Part shown: in pieces, positions 32,407 to 42,700 of the stretch | Position numbering within the stretch: the first letter of the stretch is position 1 | Layout of the letters: the number at the start of each line of letters is the position of its first letter | Assembly (NCBI GenBank): GCA_001600875.1 | Contig: BCLD01000002.1 | Location: 297,667-361,666 of the forward strand | DNA from: Solicoccozyma terricola | Lineage: Eukaryota > Basidiomycota > Tremellomycetes > Filobasidiales > Piskurozymaceae | Direction: 5' to 3' | Length of the DNA: 64,000 nucleotides | The notes under the pieces: model-generated | The model's database searches: none | Seen by the model: only the letters and a program-made list of their open reading frames with translations | Told to the model about the DNA's origin: nothing | Made by a program: the position numbers and the translations under genes

Positions 32407-34763
32407 ATGGAACTTCCATTTTTCTTGGCGTTGAGGCTCGCTGCCATCGTCACTACTATCATGCTACACCGCATCAGCTCCGGATTAGTTCTGCTCGTCA
32501 TCATCTCCTTGACACTGCTCGACTTGACACTGTATCTCACTGTACCTCCCTTCTGCTACCTGATCTGGGATGCTCCGTGGAAAAGAACTCTCCGAGAGAA
32601 TGTTAATGTCGACCTTGCAAGACTAGAAACACTGGGAACCTTATTCCAGAAAGCAGACGAAGATTCGGATCCGTCAGCCGCAGCATGCCTTGCTGCGGAA
32701 ATGAAACGATGGGAGGACGACATTGAACGGTTGCGACAGGGTGATTTGGCCGCTCAAGCAGACGCGCACATTCGCCTGGCCCATGTGACCGAATGGCTAT
32801 GCAGTCAAGAGTCGCACACCAGCTCAGCGAGCGTTCGGTCACTGGCTTCGCGGGGCAATTTATCAGTATCGGCAAGCCCGATTTATATCATTCTGCGACC
32901 GTTTCCTTCAAGGATGGACTTTGCTCCACCGATTGGAACGGGGGTTACTGGCAAGACCTCCGTTCTGCACCAACCCGGAGCTGCAGTCCATGTTTGGTGA
33001 CAAGCTGAGGAGCACTTTGCTAGATCTCGGTCGACAATTCGCGGCGCATTCCCCCCTTCCCCAGAAGAAAGCAGACGAATACCGATTGGCCTACAATATC
33101 GCGAAACAGCTGGGACCATCGTCAACTCATTACGCGTCCAGATGGTGCCTGGAGTTGTTCCATACACTGGCTTTGACCGGCGACCCGGGAGCCAGGGTAA
33201 AACTATACGAGAACCGCGATTCGAGGTCACATCTGGAAGGAAACGGCCCGGACGCCATGTGGAACGTACACCGAGCGATCGGAAATTACTGGAGAGAAAT
33301 GAAAGACTGGCCTCGAGCCTCTGCGGCGTATGATCTCGCATTACAGAGCTTTCGCGAAACGTACTCGGCTGCTAACCCGTCGGGCCGGGAAAAATTGGTG
33401 GAGAGTGAAGGCCGACTTTACCTGAATGAATTAGCGGCGGGGGTATTTGCTCGATTAGGGGAGGCACACTATCTCAAAGCCGTGGTCGCTCTGGAAGAAG
33501 CAAGATGTCTGCGACTACACCTCCATGTGAAAGACAGCAGATTTTACCTCAAGATTCTTTGGAGGTTGTTCAAGCTGCAGCTGAGCCCGGATGGCCGTTG
33601 GTTTACGTACCACCCGATCTCTGGGACACACACTACTTCGCAATAACCGAACGTCGCTGCTACTACGAGAATGGTCCTCACTCCAACACCTACCGACTAT
33701 GGTCAGCACTCACCTGGAGAGGGACAGAGTCTCTACCGGCCCTGTCAACCTGCTTTCCACCGGGCTATGGATGCACCGTCCTCTCTCGCATCTACTGGAT
33801 AGACTGCGGAGGGACGGCCATGTGATCGGGATTTCATTGATCCTCTGTGGCAAATTGGTAGGGGTTCCTGCCCATGTAATGCGGTTCTATGAAGCCTGGG
33901 AGGACCCCTGTCATGGTGGCTGGAAACCAGGAGCCGTCTTTCCCTGGCCATTGTTTAGTGCTTGTCGCCTGGAAGACCCGGACGGCTGGAGGGATTTCTT
34001 GGATGAGTGTCCGGTACGATATTTTCCTTCGGCAAAGTTGGGCGCGCTGTAGGGCAGGCTACAGCTAGCGATCTCTTGTCACAATTGCAATCCATCAAAG
34101 CCGACTGAGTCACCTGGATGTTTCCCAGAGCAAGGGGATTTCGCATTCCCCACGCTCGAATGCGACAAGATCGGCGCGCTGTTTCAGCCTTTCTCATGGG
34201 AAAGGTTTGTAGGTCAGGAAGCCACGTTCAGGAATGAACAAATTCAAGTGGCTCTACCTGCTACGACGCACCTGGACCTTAACACGCACGCCCAAGCGGA
34301 TCCACACGACCCCTCAGCCGCATGCTTGCTCATGGCAGAAGGGTGGGTATCATTGCCGGAACTCCGAGCGGAACTACCTCGACTCACTGCCAGGGTAGTA
34401 TCATTATCAGCCTGTAGCAATGCAATGTCCGATCAAACCGTGCCGACGGAGATGCTCAACTTAGGGACTGTATTCCTAGAAAAAGGAGCAGCCTGCTGCA
34501 TCGCGTCACTCTGGCCGACTGACCAACTTGCCGCTGCGCTGTTCACGATCCAGTTCTACAAACTGCACTTAGGAGGTCTTCCTCCCTCAGAGGCCGCGTG
34601 GAAGGCTCAAGTGTGGTTGCGCGACCTGCAAATGGTGGAGGGAGATGACTGGCTAGACAACGACAACGATCTCCAAGTGGCACTTGCGCATTTCGGCTTC
34701 GAAGGATCGAAGCCATTTCCGCATCCGACCGAGTGGGCACCATTTATTGTCATTGGATGCTGA
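32407..34763 (+). pseudogene. Membrane-anchored TPR-CHAT protein, frames broken
   Basis: CHAT (caspase-HetF-associated with TPR) domains are clan CD cysteine proteases. The gene starts with two hydrophobic segments (MELPFFLALRLAAIVTTIML; SSGLVLLVIISLTLLDLTLY), followed by a helical region. A TPR-like segment with WREMKDWPRASAAYDLALQS lies at 33290-33350. The C-terminal CHAT part at 34248-34763 shows LNTHAQADPHDPSAACLL (candidate catalytic His), VVSLSACSNA (candidate Cys), GTVFLEKGAACCIASLWPTD and HPTEWAPFIVIG. Frames change near 32800, 33540, 33700 and 34050. Some changes might be introns, but I found no clean set, so it is probably a recent pseudogene or a badly sequenced gene. It has no NACHT part. 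Confidence 0.7.
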
Positions 34764-34769
34764 ACAATG

Positions 34770-35470
34770 CTGTCATGTAGTATGGGGTCCAGCCATTGAG
34801 GATCGACTGAATGGAAACGGTAGCCATTCCGATCCGCCAACCACCTCTCGACAGACAGAGACGTCAAAATGATCGAGGGGCTGGCGATTGCGTGACGGGG
34901 TGGCGCAGAGGTTGTGGGAACAGTATGAGGCTGGCGAAAATCAAGAGAGAGCGGGAAGAGGTGCATAGCTAGCAGGAATGGAATTATTTTGCCGTTACAG
35001 CGGGCATATGTCTCGTCTAAGATCGAGCTGATGAGGAACAATGCCATCTCATCATTGACCTTCAGCCAGAACTTGGGCCTCTTCTAAGTTGCCCGTGAAA
35101 TACCTGTCCATCTTGAGCATCTTCGCAGCTGCCAGGTCCTATATGTCCTGTAATCGCTTGGTCACCGCATCATATGGCTTATCCGAGCGGCGGGGTGTGC
35201 CGGTTGTCGCCGGTTGAGGCGCTGACGTGAAGCAGAAGGTGATTGCACGGTGGTTACCCTAACACTAACCGTAGCCCCGCAATCGTCTGCTTGTTGATGT
35301 TAGTCAGTCTTCGTTCAACACATAGTTTTGCGCGTAGATTGCATTCGGAGTGGAGCTGATACCGACACTTGGGCAGACGTTCCCTTATTTCGTCGCATTG
35401 TGGGTACCAGTCCAGGAGGCGTTGAGGGATTGAGCCTGTCTCAAACGCTGTTGAAAGCGGTGGGTATTAC
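34770..35470. other. No gene recognised
   Basis: Downstream flank of the TPR-CHAT gene. Short overlapping frames only, without motifs. Confidence 0.3.
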
Positions 35471-35472
35471 CA

Positions 35473-35960
35473 TTAATCATCGCGGGAGAATGAGGGCCAC
35501 CGGATAAAACTTACGAGAGAGGCCGATGGCGGCTGGGCACAAGGAATACCAAGGAAGACGTCACCTCCGAGTGCCGGTTGACTGGCTCCGAAGTCATGGG
35601 TCGGCGATGATATAGTCAGATGTCTCTGCAGTCCTTTGGCTCTCCTGTGCTGCGATCTCACCTTTGCACCGCCACTTGCAGACGCCTGGGGAGTTGTTCC
35701 CGTGGAGAAGGCTCTCGGTTTTCCCCGTGGAGAATGGGTTGTGCAAGCGTCCTTTTTCATCACAGGTTCATGTAACGACTTTGGCGAAAAGGTATCTTGC
35801 GGTGTGAGCGGATCAGACGTGTAAACAGACGGTGTAATGCGTGCGGGGTGAGGACAACATCACTAGGATTCGAGATATCTACATCAGGCCACACCGGTGT
35901 CAAGTCAGTGATGGAAGAGCTGAAACATAGTGAGTGAGAGGTCATTAAAGTGATCATGAC
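35473..35960 (-). other. Possible exons of an unknown Ser/Pro-rich protein
   Basis: A minus frame ending at 35473 and one starting after a TTTCAG acceptor-like site near 35920 could join. The translation is Ser/Thr/Pro/Ala-rich and shows no domain. I mention it only because it lies collinear with the DUF2235 fragment and might be a later exon of that gene. Confidence 0.2.
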
Positions 35961-36077
35961 TTACAGACCGACAGGGACAAAATACTGTTGTGAATTCGCC
36001 TCACTTGCTTGGGAGAGCGACGTTTTTGGATTGGAACGAGGCGCGATTCACGACACCAACATTGCCACGATGGCTCA

Positions 36078-36284
36078 TCACTTGGCTAATTTAGAAATAT
36101 GATAGGAACCAGCTGGCGTATATGTGCCGACATCGGAGTCGTGGTAGGGCAATTGAATCTGCGAGATGTGCAGGAGGTTGAATAGGTTGATGACGTTTGT
36201 GTTCTTGGTTGAGAATTGGTTGGACGTGCCATCAAGGCACACCACAAGGTTGCGGATTCGAGCTGGAAGAGCCGCAATAGTCAT
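36078..36284 (-). pseudogene. DUF2235 hydrolase, N-terminal fragment
   Basis: From Met 36284 the minus frame reads ARIRNLVVCLDGTSNQF and KNTNVINLFNLL, then PYHDSDVGTYTPAGSY. This is the N-terminal strand of the DUF2235 (Tle1-like alpha/beta hydrolase) domain: VVC-DGT-N, NTNV and a Y-S/D-GVGT-type turn. The GFSRGA nucleophile elbow that should follow is not found downstream, so only the first exon or first 60 residues remain. The family is common next to fungal incompatibility-type genes. Confidence 0.65.
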
Positions 36285-36639
36285 CGTTCTAGACAACGGC
36301 GAAAATGTTTTCAATAGCATGAGGCCCCCCGCACAGACAATTGTTGCCAACGACCTTACGTAGACCAAGCCCTTAGCCAGGATGCTGATGGAATTCTCAG
36401 AGCCTCCGAGCCAGCCGACCTTACCGGAGATGCAAAACTGACCTTGTTTTAACGACTCAAGATGCTCCTTGTTCGTTGCTTTCTCTCTCTCTATCCTCAC
36501 TCTATTGTAAGGATACTACCAACCTACTCGATACTGGACGCGTCATCTCTCGTATGGCCTCAGATGCTACGCATCTATGTCCGGATTGGGATACGAATCC
36601 TTACTCGACTTCACTCTATTTCCTTCGCTCTCCTCTTAT

Positions 36640-36790
36640 GCCTCTTGGACCAATCGACCTTCCTCGATTGCAATCGACCTTCCTCGATTGCTTCCTCGAT
36701 TGCAATCGACCATCCTGGATTGGAAACCACTGATCTCTCTAGAAACCGACAGATCTCTCCAGAAACCGACGGATCTGTCTAGATATCGAT
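36640..36790 (+). repeat. Short irregular tandem repeats
   Basis: A 20-24 bp unit with AATCGACCTTCCTCGATTGC is repeated about three and a half times between 36652 and 36720. A second unit, AGAAACCGACRGATCT, follows twice between 36739 and 36778. They sit in pyrimidine-rich non-coding DNA. Confidence 0.8.
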
Positions 36791-37085
36791 GGGTTGCTCT
36801 AGGGCGACTAAGACATTCTTACTCCCCTCTCGCGCTTCGAGATATCGCCACTATACGATATCTCTCTTCATTGTTCGTCGTGTATGATTTACTATAAAGA
36901 GCGAGCCCTTACGGACCTCTTTCCTCTATATAAATCACCCTGTTAATGCATAGCATTCCACGACACTCACTCTATCCTCCGAGCATAATGGCCTTCGAGA
37001 TGGCTGTACATCTCCTCTGCAGTTGGGTCTTCCTTCAATCGTATGTTGCAAGTGAATCCCTGACTTGCGCCTGTTCCTCTGGCTT

Positions 37086-37180
37086 ATCGGTGGGCTAATA
37101 TAAATATTTCTGGAATATCAGGTTAGCAGCACCATTGTTTATAACACCTGGGTTATCGCTCACTCCCATCATGCCATCTA
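37086..37180 (+). repeat. Short dispersed repeat D, second copy
   Basis: Matches 29546-29640. Nothing coding was recognised in it. Confidence 0.75.
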
Positions 37181-38030
37181 CGGCAGGTCATGACGGGGCG
37201 ATGGGATGCTGCTGATTTACATCAAGGTGCTGGGATGGGAGAAATTGTCATGTGTGAGAGAAAGGGAAGAGTATGGAGACCGGTGATGTTGTTAGGAGGG
37301 TCAAGGATCATATTGGTCTCAAATATGGTACGTTTTGGAGATTTTTTGTTTCATTGAGCGGAGGTATTGGAGATGGGAGATGAGTGTTCCGGATCAACCC
37401 CACCCTGACCCCGACCTTGCGCTCATTCCTCACGTCTCTATCAGTCGTGCGCACGATTACTCTATTGCAAAGGCCTGCCTTCCGCTAGTGACGGCCTCTG
37501 ACACCAAGATCGTGCTCGTGATGCAATTCAGTACCGGGCAACGAATGAGAAGACAGCCTGTCTTTTGGTTTTGTTGCCATGCGGTTAAGACACCGTTCCA
37601 TAAATACTTTCGGAAGTCCTGTGAAGCTCGGCTCGCAGTGGTACTAAAGTTCCCAAAACAGGCTGTATTTTCATTGTTTGCTAAAAACCATGTTACACGC
37701 CTCCGTCAAAATGTGCCAACCGAATCGCGCGTTGTGCAACATGACTGAGGTCTTTGTCGACGGGCTGAAATTCAGGTAGGAGTTGCTGAAGGCTGTCTTT
37801 TCAATATTGCTCAGGACCTCGTCGCATCACGATGGCGATGATATTTCGATGGGACGCCGTCGCGGTTGGCTTGCTGGCGAGCTTGTACATCACGGCCACT
37901 TATAACCAGGATTGGTGACTGATGAATTCGTTCTTTCACCCACCTCGTGTTGTCCTAGGTCTCTCTCAACGCAGAGGGCTGCATGGCTTCCTTAACCTTC
38001 TATTCAATTTGTTTCTCGACACTCTATTCA
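37181..38030. other. No gene recognised; palindromic repeat copies
   Basis: A 137-codon plus frame (37335-37748) lacks any known motif. It is crossed by a copy of the AGACAGCCTGTCTTTT palindrome at 37549-37566 and a weaker one near 37655-37671, which speaks against a conserved protein. Confidence 0.3.
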
Positions 38031-38037
38031 CTGCACA

Positions 38038-38345
38038 ACAATCATTCGCGGCGGGGAATGATCGGCAGCTGGACGCAGCAATCGTATTCCGGCCAGTATG
38101 AATCCGGTTCACTGCGCCAGTGTGATACTGTGGGTTGTACTCATGAGGGGCGACACCGTGGGCAACCCCGTCGTGCGGCTGCACATCAACACGGAGATGA
38201 TGGCCCTTTCGCAGCATGGCCGTATTGGGGCTCAGCTCAATCTCGACGGGGTACACCTGACCCGCCGTTAAGGGCGCGTAATCCGCCTTGAGTTGCGTGT
38301 GTTTTGTTGTGACAAAGGTTGTAGGCAGGTGAAAGTATTGGGTAT
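38038..38345 (-). pseudogene. CocE/NonD-type acyl esterase, C-terminal fragment
   Basis: The minus frame gives LKADYAPLTAGQVYPVEIEL then RKGHHLRVDVQPHDG and EYNPQYHTGAVNRIHTG. After a one-base shift it continues VQLPIIPRRE stop. The V-YPVEIEL-P-x5-RKGH-LR-D block is typical of the C-terminal jelly-roll domain of X-Pro dipeptidyl-peptidase-like (CocE/NonD) hydrolases. The catalytic alpha/beta hydrolase domain is absent. It is a 3' remnant with a frameshift near 38085. Confidence 0.6.
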
Positions 38346-38369
38346 GGGTTACTTCTTCAATACAACGAC

Positions 38370-38600
38370 AATCTCTAGCTCGCTTACCCTGACTATATAG
38401 ATGCAGGAGTGGCTTTCGAACAATAGAGAAATCGGTTACCCTTCTGCCTAAGTCAACAATAGTGTTGTTGACCTATAACAATGGAATGCACTTAGATCCA
38501 TTGTTTCCCTGTCTCACTTCCTTATGTCTCACACTAGTCGTTGAGACATTCGTGCTTCCAACCTTCTTTCCATCTTGAGTCCTGTTGCCTATTGTTCTAT
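38370..38600 (+). repeat. Dispersed repeat E, first copy
   Basis: Shares CTCGCTTA, CTATATAG, TCGGTTACCCTTCTGCC, and GAATGCA with a following TTGTT-CC block with 62045-62235. The spacing and TATA-like TATATAG suggest remnants of LTRs of one retrotransposon family, but I could not fix their ends. Confidence 0.55.
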
Positions 38601-38745
38601 GACCGGATGCGTCTATATTGAACACCTCTTAACACCTGCACATGCGTCATTGAACTGCCAGAGCGTCTCTCAAACCAAAAGGTTGAACGACATGCTCTTT
38701 CCGCTCACGTCGGCTTATGCTCTTCTGGTCATCCCCACTGACTAG

Positions 38746-38925
38746 TGGTATCGCGAGCGATGGATGCGCGGTGACAGAGTCACCAAGCTGTACAAAGCGG
38801 ATGGATCTCGCAAGTGTACTGATGCCTTTGATGCCGGCAAGCTGTCAGCCAATGGTCGACAGCGATCACAGTACTTAACCGAGCGTGGAACGTCAGGAGA
38901 CCTTGACATCAATATCATTCACGCG
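38746..38925 (+). other. Short unassigned open frame
   Basis: A 59-codon stop-free stretch (RGDRVTKLYKADGSRKCTDA...) ends in a TAA that overlaps a GTAAGT donor-like site, so it could be an internal exon remnant. The family is unknown. Confidence 0.2.
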
Positions 38926-39717
38926 TAAGTCGCTGCTTCCAAAGACTCAAACCAGCGAGCGTTCATGCTTCCGCTCCATTCCTTCTAAACCCGAGTAAAT
39001 GACGCCATGTCAGTCAAGCTTAAAGCGTTGGCAGCAAAAGCTGATCTAGCGAAACGAATTTGCACCGGCGCCGAGAGTATAGTGCTCAACCATTTTGGTT
39101 GAAAATCACGTGTTTCAGCTCGCCCCTCAAATTCTCATCTCCCGACAATAGGCTCTTTTTGCTCTCTTTTTCTTTGGCTTTAAGACATGTATAGCATCTG
39201 GAACGGGTCTCTGTACCTGTGGGACATGGTTTTGTCATTGTCCCACCCAGTTGGCTCTCTCTTTTGTTCTTTTCAGTATATATATCTTCCTAGGGAATTC
39301 CCCCTCTTCGTTTGAAGGGTAGACAATTATTATATCTCATTTTTACACCTAATCGCAACAATTTTCGACGGGTACCATGGCACGGATGCTAGCGGACTCA
39401 CTCAGATGTACGTTTCGAACACCTTATGCGGAGTAAAGGCACCGTTATTTGCATGATTCGTGACACGGCTGATCCACTGAATGCATGCGGAAACAACACT
39501 TGTCCAGGCAAGCAAACGCCCAACACCTTTCGCTTGCATCCGCGTTCTGCCGCAGTTGCGGATTCATCGAACTTCTGTCGGTGCTCATTTGCCTACATGA
39601 GGATAGACTTCAAGGCATCAGGAAGCTTCGATACCTGTATTTGATCAGCCATACTCGTTACTTCTGTGATTCGGGGTGTTCTATCAGAAACCTTTTCCCC
39701 AACTTCTTACCACAGCA

Positions 39718-42700
39718 ATGGACGAGGCTCAGACGAGTCGGCATTTAGGAGTATCCGTACCGCGGCTCAATGATCTGCTGGGTCAAACCACTATCCATGA
39801 GGAACAGCGTGGCAATTTTGCCGAGGCCCGTCGCCAGGCCGAGTCGCAACTCGTTGAAATACAGGACCGACTTGCCGAGGCCTTGCTCACAAAAGGCATC
39901 GTACATTTTCTTCAGGGTGAAGCGGGCAAATCGCAAGCTTGTTTGAAGGAGGCTATTCAGCAAGCCAATACCAATCCTCGACTTCGAATGCAAGCGCTCG
40001 TTTACACCCTACAGGCCGTAAATTTGAGTTACAATTATTTTCCAAACGGCGGCGCTGCATCCGGGCGTGATATCCAGGTCCACTTTGACCTGCCGAGCTA
40101 CATGAAGACGTGGCAGCGACAGGTCGAAGCCTTGTGTGAACAGACTGGTGATTTATTCCCTGCCCAGCACTTGCTGTCGGACCACGTATTGAGACTTGGG
40201 CGCCGGGCTATTTCCGTCTCGATGCAGTCTGGACTGCAGATGCGGCAATCCAACGCCGAGTTCGCGCAAGCACTTGCGGGCGACCAGGAGGTTCTCGACA
40301 TCCAGCTAGCCGACCTGTTTTTCGGTGCAAAGCAGCACCAGCAGGCACATGACGCTTTGGAACAGGCCCTTGCGCTCTACAGGCGCGTCGGTGATCAAGT
40401 CGGTATGGCGAACTGTCATATGAAACGCGGAGACTGGCTCGTCGCACCGTTCGGCCCACCCGAAGTGTGGAATACAGCAATCACGGAAGGCTCCCAGCAC
40501 CACGAATTGGATTGGGAAATCGAGAAGGTTGAGTTCGATACTAATAGTTTCAACGTTGTTGGTGCCCGGCGCTGCTATGACGAAGCGCGCAAACTTTACG
40601 AGGAGGGTGGGGCCCAAAGGGGGTTGGCAGCCATCGCGCTGCGCTTTGGCTACCTGGCGACGATCGCCACCGGAGTGGAAGATACGGTCGAAGCCTGCTA
40701 CCAGCGAGCTGCCCAGCACATCATCCAAGCTCACGATTTGTATGAACATGCAGAGGATTGGCTCGGGTACCAGGTATCCCGAGCTCATCTCGCACTTTGC
40801 CGAATAGGCATGGGACAGACGCCAGACGAACGGGACACCGCGGTCCACATCGGGAAATGGGGTCGAACGGACGGTAGCTTCAGCTTCAGCCTCGGGCTTG
40901 GGTTGCTATTTGCTCGTATTGGTCGGCGATGGCTGGTACGTGAAGGAGATTACGAGCGCGCTCTATCCTGCTTCCGCCTTTCTGCGACGCTTTTCCAGGA
41001 GCTTAGGGCACCATTTTCGTATGCGCATAGTCTCGCGGACCAGATGAAAGTCTACGAGCTGCTGGGGGAGCACAGCGAATTTGTCGTGATGGCGGAGCGG
41101 GTCTGGGACGCATGCGGTGCCATTATGCGCGACCAGCAAGTTGTTGCAACATCGGCCCGGCTTCAAGCAGCCTGTGTCGCCTCTAGTATGCTACAGGCCG
41201 CCGTTGCACACGAAGATCCCGATGGCATCGCACGTGTTGCTGAGCGACTACGGCAGGTAGACAGCAGGCCAGACGCAAACCCTGTCCCTGATCAAGAAAA
41301 GGAGAGTGTTGAACGGTTCGAGTTCGTGATCGTCGAACGGGCCAAATTCATGGAGCCATTGTGCCGAGGGCTGCAATCACGCAATACAGGCGATCATGAA
41401 GAAGCCCAGCAGCACTTCGAACGCGCGGAACGACAGTGCGACACGACCCATGGCTTTTCTAAGGACTATATGCAGTCGGTAGTTTACGGCTACCAGCGAC
41501 GCATGGTCGCCGCTGTGGAAGCCTTTCGACGCTATCTGGAGCAAGAGTTTGCCGTTGCGGCTTGCATGGGTGAACATGCCGAGCTACAGCGAGACAAGGT
41601 ACGGCATACGCATATAGTAGCTTTGACATGGTACACTACCTTCAGATGCTATGATGATGCGGCGGCCTGTCTCAAGCAGCTAGAGAAAACGGAAGGACCC
41701 ACCTGGTGGAGGAACGACAGCCCTGCCTGGGAGAATCTGAGCCTCGCCGCCGAAGTGCACGAGGGGCAGGATCGCTGGCAGGAGGCATTGCAGATCTACT
41801 GGGAGGCTATAAAGGCGTTTGAAGAGCGGAGGAGCCAACTAACCAGTGACCTACTCAAACTCGCACTCGCAGGTGGCTCTAACCTACAGCGAATGTACTT
41901 TCAGACGGCGCGATCGGCGATCAAGGCATACAAGTCGGGCCTGGAACGCGGCGTGACACACGGTTTCTTGAAACAGGCCTTTGAGGCGATCGAACGTGGC
42001 AAGGCTCGCAGCCTGCTCGACCTAATGGCGAGCGGTGCCGCGTTTGCCGAAGGCGAGGCCGCCGGCAATACCCTGCTGCGCCGCTGGCGACGTCTCAACG
42101 CTCACCTGGCGACGCGCCGTGGGCTTCTGGCACAGGCGCATGCCCAGGCACTGCCGAACCACACGCACATCGGCGCGCTGCAGGACGAGATCTCCCAGGC
42201 CGAGGAGGAGCTGCGGACGAAGGAGGCCGAATTGTCAGCGGGGAATCCTGCGTTCCGCCATGCCCAAGCGGCTTGTGCAGACATCCTTGCGCTCGACGAT
42301 GTGGCCACCAAGCTGCCGCAAAATACAGTCATCCTGCAATACTCCTTCCTCGGGGAGGATCTGCTCGCCTGGGCCATCACGCGCAGTGGGATGATTCAGG
42401 TGCATTATGAAACGCTGCCTGAGAATCTGCTTGTGCGTCAAATTCGTCAATTCCACCAACAGTGTGAACAAGGAAGGCCGGTGAAGGCACTAGGGGTGGC
42501 TCTGGCGTGCACCCTGCTCGGGCCATTTGATGGGATCATCGACAGCCATAAGCGGCTGATTATCGTGCCGTTTGGAGTCGGACATCTCTTGCCTTTCCAC
42601 GCCTTGCCCCAGGGCAAACACCGAGAGCCACTGTCAGCGACTCATACCGTGACATATCTCCCCAGCGCCAGCCTGATCCAGTTCGAGCAACCGGCTTCAG

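Noticed and set aside
39426..39717. Extension of the NLR-like gene upstream of Met 39718
   Set aside because: The frame is open only from a GTG at 39676. Earlier frames (39426-39644, 39485-39748) are not in phase and carry no TPR character.
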